NCBI RefSeq assembly: GCF_003933745.1
Contig: NZ_RSEB01000002.1
Coordinates: forward strand, 496,001-560,000
Source of the DNA: Glycomyces terrestris
GTDB taxonomy: Bacteria; Actinomycetota; Actinomycetes; Mycobacteriales; Micromonosporaceae
DNA length: 64,000 bases
Direction of reading: 5' to 3'
Shown here piece after piece: positions 8,459-14,961 of the stretch. Position 1 is the stretch's first letter; each line of letters starts with the position of its first letter. The position numbers and the translations under genes are program-made. Under the pieces are notes generated by a model, which searched no databases, had not been told where the DNA came from, and worked only from the letters and a program-made list of their open reading frames with translations.

Positions 8459-9066
8459 CCGGCCGGGGTGCACGGCACGGTCGCCGGCAGCTCCCACGCG
8501 CCCTGCGTGTCGGCCTGGAAGCTCGGCTCGACGCTGTCGCCGGGCTCGATCGCCGCGTTGAACAGGATGTCGCCGTAGCGGTCGCCGTCGATGTGCTGGA
8601 GGCCCCACGTGGTGGTCACCTCCAGGTGCTTGAGGTCGAGCACGACCTCCCAGCCGTCGATCGGCTCCGTCCCGGTGTTCGCGACCTCCACGGTCACCGA
8701 GACCGAGTCGTCCGACTCGCTGTCCAGGCGCAGGGAGGCGGTGCACGGCGGCACGGTCTCGGCCGGGTCCGCCTCGCTCGTCTCGGCCTCGGCCGTGGTC
8801 GGCTCGGCGCTCGTGGGCGCGGCCGACGACGGGGGCGTCTCGGACGGCGAGGCCGACGGGCTCGGGGTCGCGCTCTCGCCGGCCCCGGTGAACTGCGGGC
8901 CCGCAGGCAGCTGGGCCTCGGCCAGGTCGGGGTCGTGGTCGTCGCGCAGGCTCCCGAACTGCCACACGGCGGCGGCCGAGGCGATCGCGGCGACCGCGAC
9001 GAGGACCAGGAGCAGGCGGCCGTGGATCCTTCCGCGCAGCACGCCGCGGTGCGACCAAGCACGCAT
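8455..9066 (-). CDS. Exported or membrane-anchored protein with a CBM2-like domain
   Basis: A protein of 203 residues: basic N terminus, one hydrophobic helix (about 17-38), a Ser/Thr/Pro/Glu linker (about 60-105) and a C-terminal beta-sandwich resembling carbohydrate-binding module 2. The two terminal Cys residues (CTASLRL and VPCTPAG) would form the usual disulfide. VEVANTGTEPIDGWEVVLDL matches the CBM2 N-x-G...GW pattern. Only one or two of the surface Trp residues used for cellulose binding seem present, so binding may be weak or altered. No catalytic domain is attached. GGAGGAG precedes the ATG. Confidence 0.72.
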   Translation of the reverse strand: MRAWSHRGVLRGRIHGRLLLVLVAVAAIASAAAVWQFGSLRDDHDPDLAEAQLPAGPQFTGAGESATPSPSASPSETPPSSAAPTSAEPTTAEAETSEADPAETVPPCTASLRLDSESDDSVSVTVEVANTGTEPIDGWEVVLDLKHLEVTTTWGLQHIDGDRYGDILFNAAIEPGDSVEPSFQADTQGAWELPATVPCTPAG

Positions 9067-9474
9067 GGGTCTCCTCCGAGGGGTCGGCAGGGCAGGGCGG
9101 ACGCGTTCGCGCGCAAGGGACCGCGGAAGAGGGGGTCGTGTCCACGTTGAAGCGTACAAGGCCCTGATGCGCTGGCGAAACGCCCCGATTGGCCTGTCTC
9201 GGTCCGGTTGGGGCGCTGTGATTCCGGTTTCGAGCGGGTCCCGCGTCCGGGTGCCGTTCGCGGGAGGGCCCGGTCGCCGCCGGACCCGCCGGCGGCCGTG
9301 CGCCTCACCGGCTCGCGAGCGTCGCCGAGGCCGGCCCCTCAGAGGCGGGCGGGGGTTCGGGACGGCATTCCGCGCTCCCCGCATTCGAACCGCCTCCGGT
9401 GGGTACGCACCGGTGTAGATTCAGGCCGGGCGCAGCCGGGCGCCCGCCGGGCGAGACCGAAGGGGACCCCTGAG
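9067..9474. other. Intergenic region, 408 bp
   Basis: GC-rich sequence between divergent genes, holding the promoters of the CBM2-like gene and the quinone oxidoreductase. A stretch near 9225-9260 (GGTTTCGAGCGGG) superficially resembles a tRNA T-arm, but no cloverleaf can be drawn. I see no supported gene here. Confidence 0.4.
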
Positions 9475-10449
9475 ATGCGCGCTGTCGTCGTCACCGACTT
9501 CCACACCGAGCCGAGCCTCGCGGACCTCCCCGTCCCCGAACCCGGCCCGGGGGAGGTCCTGGTCAAGATCGCCGCCGCGGGCGTGAACCCCTTCGACTGG
9601 AAGGTCGTCGAGGGCGCCATGCGCGACGCGGTCGACCACCTGTTCCCGCTCGTCCTCGGCTCCGACGGCGCCGGCACGGTCATCAGCGCCGGCGAGCCCG
9701 GCCTCACCGACCCGCGCTTCGAGCCCGGGGAGCGCGTCTTCGGCCAGTTCATGGACGTCCAGCGCGGGCGCGGCTCCTATGCCGAGTACGCGATCGCGCC
9801 CGCCGCGAAGCTCGCCCGCCTGCCCGACAAGCTCGACTTCGCCACCGCCGCGGCCCTGCCGACCGCGGGCGCCGCCGCTCACGACTTCGTGGAGGGCACC
9901 GGGGCCGGGCCGGGCCAGTGCCTCCTCGTGAACGGCGCCTCCGGCGGGGTCGGCCAGGCCGCGGTGCAGCTCGCCGCCGGCCAGGGCATCCGCGTCATCG
10001 CCACCACCGACCCCGACACGGCCGCGCTGCTGCGCGAGCTCGGCGCCGCCGAGACCGTCGACTTCACCGCCGGGCCCACCGACGAGCAGGTCCGCGAGGC
10101 CCACCCGGACGGCATCGACGCCGTGATCGACCTCGTCTCCACGGCCGTGGAGATCGACGCGATCGCCTCGCTCCTGAAGCCGAACGGCGCCATCGTGTCC
10201 GCGAACGGCGCCGTCGACCTCGAGCGCTTCGCCGCCCGCGGCCTGCGCGGCTCGAACCTGTACGCGAACGCCAGGCCCGCGACCCTCGCCTCCCTCGCCG
10301 AGTCAGTCCAGAGAGGACAGCTGCGGTTGCGGATCGACCACGAGGTCCCGCTGGAGGAGGCCGCCGCCGCGCTCGATCGCATCAAGGCCGGCCGATCCCG
10401 CGGCAAGACCGTCCTCGTGGTCGACGCCGATCAGGGCCGCCAGATGTAG
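9475..10449 (+). CDS. NADP-dependent quinone oxidoreductase, zinc-free MDR family
   Basis: A protein of 324 residues of the medium-chain dehydrogenase/reductase superfamily. The N-terminal GroES-like half includes GEVLVKIAAAGVNPFDWK. The Rossmann half carries VNGASGGVGQAAVQLA, the AxxGGVG motif of NADPH-binding quinone reductases. The Cys/His ligands of zinc alcohol dehydrogenases are absent. It likely transfers electrons from NADPH to quinones or enals. An AAGGGGA ribosome binding site lies upstream. The 3' end overlaps the convergent methyltransferase gene by 19 bp. Confidence 0.88.
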   Translation: MRAVVVTDFHTEPSLADLPVPEPGPGEVLVKIAAAGVNPFDWKVVEGAMRDAVDHLFPLVLGSDGAGTVISAGEPGLTDPRFEPGERVFGQFMDVQRGRGSYAEYAIAPAAKLARLPDKLDFATAAALPTAGAAAHDFVEGTGAGPGQCLLVNGASGGVGQAAVQLAAGQGIRVIATTDPDTAALLRELGAAETVDFTAGPTDEQVREAHPDGIDAVIDLVSTAVEIDAIASLLKPNGAIVSANGAVDLERFAARGLRGSNLYANARPATLASLAESVQRGQLRLRIDHEVPLEEAAAALDRIKAGRSRGKTVLVVDADQGRQM

Positions 10450-11246
10450 ATCCCGACGTCGCGGAAGCGCTCGGCAAAGCGGCCGTCCGGGGCCGCCTCC
10501 CGCAGGACCTGGCGCAGGTCGGATTCGAACGCGGCGAGCCGGTCGCCGAACAGGTGCGGGGCCGAGCTCGACAGCGAGAGCACCGCGGCCACGACCTCGT
10601 CCTCACTGCGCGTCTCGACCCGGCCCGCGCCGACGCTGACGACCTCCGGGCCGGCGTACCCGGCGCGGCGCATCACCTCCTCCTCGCCCCAGGCGGTGCC
10701 CTCGGGCAGGAAGCCCTGCCCGGCGCGGCGCACCGGGCCGAGGTAGTCGGCGACGAGCGCCTCGACGGCGTCCCACGGGGGCGCGGGGTGCGGCAGCGGC
10801 CCGCCGCCGTCGATCCCGCGGTGCGTCGTCGCTCCGATGTGGACCCAGGCGCCGCCGGGCGCGATCATGCCGCGCACCCGCTCGGCCACGAGCTCGCGGT
10901 CCATCCAGTGGAAGGACTGCGCGAACGACACCACCCGGAACGTCCCCAGGTCCGCGGGGAGCTCCTCGGCCCGCATCCGCTCCCAGCGGATGCCGGGCGC
11001 CCTGAGCCGGGCCTCGGCGATCATGCCGGGATCGGCGTCGACCCCCACGGCCTCGGCGAACAGGGGCGCGAGGAGGACGGTCAGCGACCCGGGCCCGCAG
11101 CCCACGTCCAGCAGCCGGCCGGCGCCGTCCAGGCCGAGCGCGTCGCGCACGGCGTCGGCCAGGTCCGCGGGGTACGGGACGCGGCCCAGTCCGTAGTGGA
11201 CGGCCGCGCCCGCGAACAGCGTCTCGTCCCATTCCCAAGAGGTCAT
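10431..11246 (-). CDS. Class I SAM-dependent methyltransferase
   Basis: A protein of 271 residues with the SAM-binding glycine motif LLDVGCGPGSLT (about residues 45-56), the acidic end of strand 2 (AVGVDAD) and the post-motif RMRAEELP. SFHWMDRE resembles the UbiE/trans-aconitate methyltransferase-like group (Methyltransf_11). The substrate is unknown. The ATG at 11246 lacks a clear ribosome binding site; TAGCAT about 12 bases upstream could be a -10 element for a near-leaderless transcript. Confidence 0.85.
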   Translation of the reverse strand: MTSWEWDETLFAGAAVHYGLGRVPYPADLADAVRDALGLDGAGRLLDVGCGPGSLTVLLAPLFAEAVGVDADPGMIAEARLRAPGIRWERMRAEELPADLGTFRVVSFAQSFHWMDRELVAERVRGMIAPGGAWVHIGATTHRGIDGGGPLPHPAPPWDAVEALVADYLGPVRRAGQGFLPEGTAWGEEEVMRRAGYAGPEVVSVGAGRVETRSEDEVVAAVLSLSSSAPHLFGDRLAAFESDLRQVLREAAPDGRFAERFRDVGIYIWRP

Positions 11247-11348
11247 CCGCAGGATGCTACCGGCGCCCGGTCCGCGGACCGAGCGCATTTCCCCCGTGCG
11301 GGTGCCAGGGGCGGCGCCGGCGCTCGCGGTCGCGGCGGCCGACGCGCA

Positions 11349-11416
11349 CGAACCGCGGCCCGCTACCGCGGCACATGGCCCGCGCGAACCGCGGGCCGCT
11401 ACCGCGGCACGTGGCC
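11349..11416. repeat. Tandem duplication of the 3' end of the following gene
   Basis: Two copies of a 32-bp sequence (11349-11380 and 11385-11416), 30 of 32 bases identical, at a period of 36. The second copy contains the last codons and TAG stop of the gene ending at 11399. The first copy reproduces that gene end outside the ORF. Confidence 0.8.
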
Positions 11417-11944
11417 GGTGAACGCCGTCTCGAAGCTCGCGTGCTTCCCCATGTGCGCCAGGTACCTCGGGTCGGTGACCTGGATCGTGAACTCGGCGTG
11501 CTCGCCGTCGCCCTCGGGCTCGATCGCGAACGAGGCGATGATGGCCTCGGTGCGCTTGAGGAACTCCTCGCCCCGCGGCTTGGTCGTCAGGATCGTGTAC
11601 TTCCCCCAGGCGCCCGCGCTGCCGTCGAGCTGGCCCTCGTACGCCTTGTACGCGTTGACCTTCGGCTCGACCGGCTCCTTCGTGTGCTCGTCGAGCACGT
11701 TGCCCTTGGCGTCGATCCACACCCGCTTGCCGAGGAACAGCTCGAAGCACTCCTCGAACTCCTTGGCGGTGCCGTCGTCGATGTCGACGGCGCCGAAGCC
11801 CTGGAACCACGCGTCCATGAGGAGCTGGAGCCCGAACTCGGGCCCGCGGTAGAACCTGGCGTCTCTGCCGATGAGGCTGGTCAGTCGCCCGTCGAGCGTG
11901 TTCCCGTCCCGGCCCCAGGTGATGACATCGAAGATGTACGTCAT
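11399..11944 (-). CDS. Conserved-looking hypothetical protein
   Basis: A protein of 181 residues starting MTYIFDVITWGRDGN. It is acidic, with no signal peptide, membrane helix or recognised catalytic motif. It alternates predicted strands and helices (FELFLGKRVWIDAKGNVLDE, KYTILTTKPRGEEFLKRTEA) and has balanced, protein-like composition and codon use. The ATG at 11944 lacks a strong ribosome binding site. The 3' end lies inside a tandem duplication. It is transcribed in the same direction as the methyltransferase downstream. Function unknown. Confidence 0.7.
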   Translation of the reverse strand: MTYIFDVITWGRDGNTLDGRLTSLIGRDARFYRGPEFGLQLLMDAWFQGFGAVDIDDGTAKEFEECFELFLGKRVWIDAKGNVLDEHTKEPVEPKVNAYKAYEGQLDGSAGAWGKYTILTTKPRGEEFLKRTEAIIASFAIEPEGDGEHAEFTIQVTDPRYLAHMGKHASFETAFTGHVPR

Positions 11945-12013
11945 GGCCGTGAATCATAACCAGTACGGGCAATTCAGGCGAAGGTAGTGGTTCATCACAC
12001 CGTGCCCCCGGCG

Positions 12014-12865
12014 TCAGCCGCGCTGGGCCGCCGGGGCTGTCCAGGAGTCGAGGAGGCGCAGGGCCTCGGCGCTCGGCGAGTCGGGCTGGACGTTGTAGAC
12101 GCACAGCGTCTGGTCGGGGTCGTCGGGGAGCTCGAAGCCCTCGTACGCGAACTCGATCTCGCCGGCCACCGGGTGCCGGTACCCCTTGGTGCCGTGCGTG
12201 CGCCGCAGCACCTGGTGGTCGTTCCACCAGCCGCTGAACTCCGGGCAGCCGAGCGTCAGCTCGCCGATGAGGTCGGCGAGCTGCCGGTCGTCCGGGTGCC
12301 GGCCCGCGTCGAAGCGCAGCACCGCGACCGAGTCGCGGGCGATCGTCTCCCAGTCCACGACCCGCTCGCGCGCCTCCGGGTCGAGCAGGTACCAGCGCGC
12401 CAGGTTCCGCTTGCGCGCCGGGAGCGCGTCGAAGTCCGTGAGGACCGCCTTCGCGAGCCGGTTCGACGCGAGCACGTCCATGCGCCTGCCGATGATGAAC
12501 GCCGGCACCGAGTCCAGGCTCTGGAGCGTCAGCAGCAGCCCCGGCCGCACCCGCTGCGCCGCGATCGGCCCGCGGCGCTTCGGGGCGCGCCGGCCCGCCA
12601 GGTCCACGAGGTGGTCGCGCTCGGAGCGGTCGAGCCGCAGCGCCTCCGCGAGCGCCTCCAGGACCTCCGGCGACGGGTTCCCGGCCCGGCCCTGCTCCAG
12701 GCGCGTGTAGTACTCCACGCTCATGTTCGCCAGCCGCGCCACCTCGTCGCGGCGCAGCCCCGGCACCCGCCGCACCCTGCCGTCGTCGGCGACGCCCGCG
12801 TCCCGCGGGTGCACGCGGGCGCGGCGGCTCCGCAGGAAGTCCGAGATCTCAGCGCGCTGGTCCAT
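12014..12865 (-). CDS. XRE-family regulator with MmyB-like ligand-binding domain
   Basis: A protein of 283 residues. An N-terminal helix-turn-helix (VRRVPGLRRDEVARLANM, then SVEYYTRLEQGRAGNPS) is followed by the MmyB-like PAS-type domain from about residue 95. PAFIIGRRMDVLASNRLA and ARWYLLDPEAR are family hallmarks. MmyB-type regulators are thought to sense fatty-acid-like ligands and frequently lie divergent to an SDR gene they control, as here. A 9-bp-arm palindrome lies between the two genes. The two genes probably form a self-contained sensing and reduction module. Confidence 0.9.
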   Translation of the reverse strand: MDQRAEISDFLRSRRARVHPRDAGVADDGRVRRVPGLRRDEVARLANMSVEYYTRLEQGRAGNPSPEVLEALAEALRLDRSERDHLVDLAGRRAPKRRGPIAAQRVRPGLLLTLQSLDSVPAFIIGRRMDVLASNRLAKAVLTDFDALPARKRNLARWYLLDPEARERVVDWETIARDSVAVLRFDAGRHPDDRQLADLIGELTLGCPEFSGWWNDHQVLRRTHGTKGYRHPVAGEIEFAYEGFELPDDPDQTLCVYNVQPDSPSAEALRLLDSWTAPAAQRG

Positions 12866-12907
12866 GCCCTCAATTCTGCCCCGCGCCCGCGGTCCGGGGC
12901 GGCGCTC

Positions 12908-12930
12908 GACTGGTACTGCCGGTACCAGTC
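12908..12930. promoter_or_regulatory. Operator palindrome between the MmyB-type regulator and the SDR
   Basis: Perfect inverted repeat GACTGGTAC / GTACCAGTC with a 5-nt spacer, 42 bp upstream of the regulator ATG and about 100 bp upstream of the SDR. It is placed to control both genes; the likely ligand-responsive repressor is the adjacent MmyB-type protein (inference). Confidence 0.7.
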
Positions 12931-13033
12931 ACGAGAGGGGATTCCTGGGCCCCTTTTCGGGCCCGATCCGGTGCTGTACTCGATTGCAGGGCGAGCGAAC
13001 GCCCTGGACGTCAACGACACCGAAGGAACCAGC

Positions 13034-13810
13034 ATGTCTACTGTGAACACCTTTCTGCCGCTCGCGGGCCGCGTCGCCGTCGTCACCGGGGCCTCCAGCG
13101 GCCTCGGCGAGGCCGCCGCCGAGCTCCTCGCCGCCCGCGGCGCGAAGGTCGCCGTCATCGCCCGCCGCACCGACCGCCTCGACGCCCTCGTCGAGCGCGT
13201 CGCGGCGAACGGCGGCACCGCCCTGGCACTCCAAGCCGACGTCACCGACGCCGACGCCGTCAAGGCCGCCGCCGCCCGCGTCGAGGCCGAACTCGGCACC
13301 GCCGATCTCCTGTTCAACAACGCCGGCGTCATGCTCCCCGCCAAGATCGGCGAGGTCCGCGAGGACCTGTGGCGGCGCCAGGTCGACGTCAACATCCAGG
13401 GCCTGCTCAACGCCGTCGCCGCGTTCACCCCGCAGCTGCTGCGGGCGGCCGCCGAGCGCGGCGTCGCCGACCTGGTGAACACCTCTTCGATCGCCGCCCA
13501 GAACCTCTTCCCGACCTTCGAGGTCTACAGCGGCACGAAGGCGTTCGTCAGCCACTACTCGCGGACCCTCCGCGCCGAGCTCGGCGCCCAGGGCGTGCGC
13601 GTCGCCGTCATCGAGCCCGGCATCGTCCGCACCGAGCTCCAGGCCCACGTCACCGAGCCCGACGCGGTCGACTGGCTCACCGACACCTTCAAGACCATGG
13701 AGGTCCTCGAAGCCGGGGACGTCGCCGAGGCGCTCGCCCACCTCGCCGCACTCCCGCCGCGTGTCAACCTCCAGCAGGTCGTCATCATGCCGACGACGCA
13801 GGCGAGCTAG
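13034..13810 (+). CDS. Classical short-chain dehydrogenase/reductase
   Basis: A protein of 258 residues with the cofactor motif VVTGASSGLGEAAAEL, the NNAG motif (LLFNNAGVM), a catalytic Ser in VNTSSIAAQ and YSGTKAF carrying the catalytic Tyr/Lys pair. Arg residues after strand 2 (IARRTDR) favour NADP(H). The substrate is unknown; partners of MmyB-type regulators are usually unassigned oxidoreductases. GAAGGAA precedes the ATG at 13034. Confidence 0.92.
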   Translation: MSTVNTFLPLAGRVAVVTGASSGLGEAAAELLAARGAKVAVIARRTDRLDALVERVAANGGTALALQADVTDADAVKAAAARVEAELGTADLLFNNAGVMLPAKIGEVREDLWRRQVDVNIQGLLNAVAAFTPQLLRAAAERGVADLVNTSSIAAQNLFPTFEVYSGTKAFVSHYSRTLRAELGAQGVRVAVIEPGIVRTELQAHVTEPDAVDWLTDTFKTMEVLEAGDVAEALAHLAALPPRVNLQQVVIMPTTQAS

Positions 13811-13950
13811 GCCGCTCGCACAGTCGTCCGGATTCCGTCGCGGCGTTCCCGGGGTGTATGAAAGAATCGCTTCAGAAATCGGCCCGGCTTCCGCCGGACC
13901 GCAGCGGCGCAGCACCGTGCGCCCCGGGAAACGACCCTGGAGGTCACCAC

Positions 13951-14892
13951 ATGGCCAAGCTCGGCAGGACCGGCATCGAGATCCACCCGCTCGTCCTCGG
14001 CACCAACACCTTCGGCTGGACCACTCCGGAAGCCGAGGCCCACCGCATCCTCGACGCCTTCGCCGACGCCGGCGGCACCCTCGTCGACACCGCCGACTCC
14101 TACTCGGCCTGGGCCCCCGGCAACGCCGGCGGCGAGTCCGAGACCGTCATCGGCACCTGGCTCGCCAGGAACCGCGACCGCCTCCTCATCGCCACCAAGG
14201 TGTCCCAGCACCCCGAGTACAAGGGCCTCTCGGCCGCGAACGTCAAGGCCGCCGCCGACGCCTCCCTCAAGCGCCTCGGCGCCGACGCCATCGACGTCTA
14301 CTACGCCCACTTCGACGACCCCGCCACCCCGCTGGAGGAGACCGTCGCCGCCTTCGACGCGCTCGTCACCGAAGGCAAGGTGCGCCACATCGCCGTCTCC
14401 AACTACAGCCCCGAGCGCCTGCGCGAATGGCTCGACATCACCGAGCGCACCGGCGCCGCCCGCCCGGTCGCCCTCCAGCCCAAGTACAGCCTCGTCAGCC
14501 GCGAGACCTTCGAGCCCGGCCTGCGCGACATCGCCGTCGCCGCCGACCTCAGCGTGTTCCCCTACCACGCGCTCGCCAGCGGCTTCCTCACCGGCAAGTA
14601 CCGCACCGAGGCCGACCTGGAGCGGTCCGTGCGCGGCGCCGCCGCCGGGAAGAACCTGAACGCCGCCGGCCTCGCGATCATCGACCGCCTCGCCGAGATC
14701 GCCCGCGACCGCGGCGCCGCGATCGCCTCGGTCGCCCTCGCCTGGACGCGCACGCGCCCCGGCATCGCGGCCCCGATCGCCGGGGCCCGCGAGCTCGACC
14801 AGCTCGCCCCGCTCCTCGCCTCGGCCGAGATCGAGCTGACCCGGGACGAGGCCGAGGGCCTGACCGCGCTCTCGGACGCCTACGGCGCCTAG
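13951..14892 (+). CDS. Aldo/keto reductase
   Basis: A protein of 313 residues forming a complete AKR barrel. The catalytic tetrad is visible as Asp46 and Tyr51 (VDTADSY), Lys83 (ATKVSQ) and His120 (YYAHFDD). The C-terminal segment AWTRTRPGIAAPIAGAREL is the usual NADPH-binding region. It reduces aldehydes or ketones; the substrate is not evident. CTGGAGGT supports the ATG at 13951. The 140 bp after the SDR could hold its own promoter or be part of a read-through unit. A strong terminator follows. Confidence 0.92.
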   Translation: MAKLGRTGIEIHPLVLGTNTFGWTTPEAEAHRILDAFADAGGTLVDTADSYSAWAPGNAGGESETVIGTWLARNRDRLLIATKVSQHPEYKGLSAANVKAAADASLKRLGADAIDVYYAHFDDPATPLEETVAAFDALVTEGKVRHIAVSNYSPERLREWLDITERTGAARPVALQPKYSLVSRETFEPGLRDIAVAADLSVFPYHALASGFLTGKYRTEADLERSVRGAAAGKNLNAAGLAIIDRLAEIARDRGAAIASVALAWTRTRPGIAAPIAGARELDQLAPLLASAEIELTRDEAEGLTALSDAYGA

Positions 14893-14908
14893 CGGAACCG
14901 AACGCGTT

Positions 14909-14942
14909 GGGGCCCCCACCGCCGACCTGCGGTGGGGGCCCC
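14909..14942. terminator. Bidirectional terminator between the AKR and GH30 genes
   Basis: GGGGCCCCCACCGC / GCGGTGGGGGCCCC, 14-bp perfect arms with a 6-nt loop, in the gap between convergent genes. Confidence 0.85.
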
Positions 14943-14961
14943 GACGTGTTCCACCCGGACG

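Noticed and set aside
9215-9260. Possible tRNA T-arm and acceptor (GGTTTCGAGCGGG...)
   Set aside because: No anticodon stem, D-arm or acceptor pairing can be drawn on either strand; the loop has an extra base.
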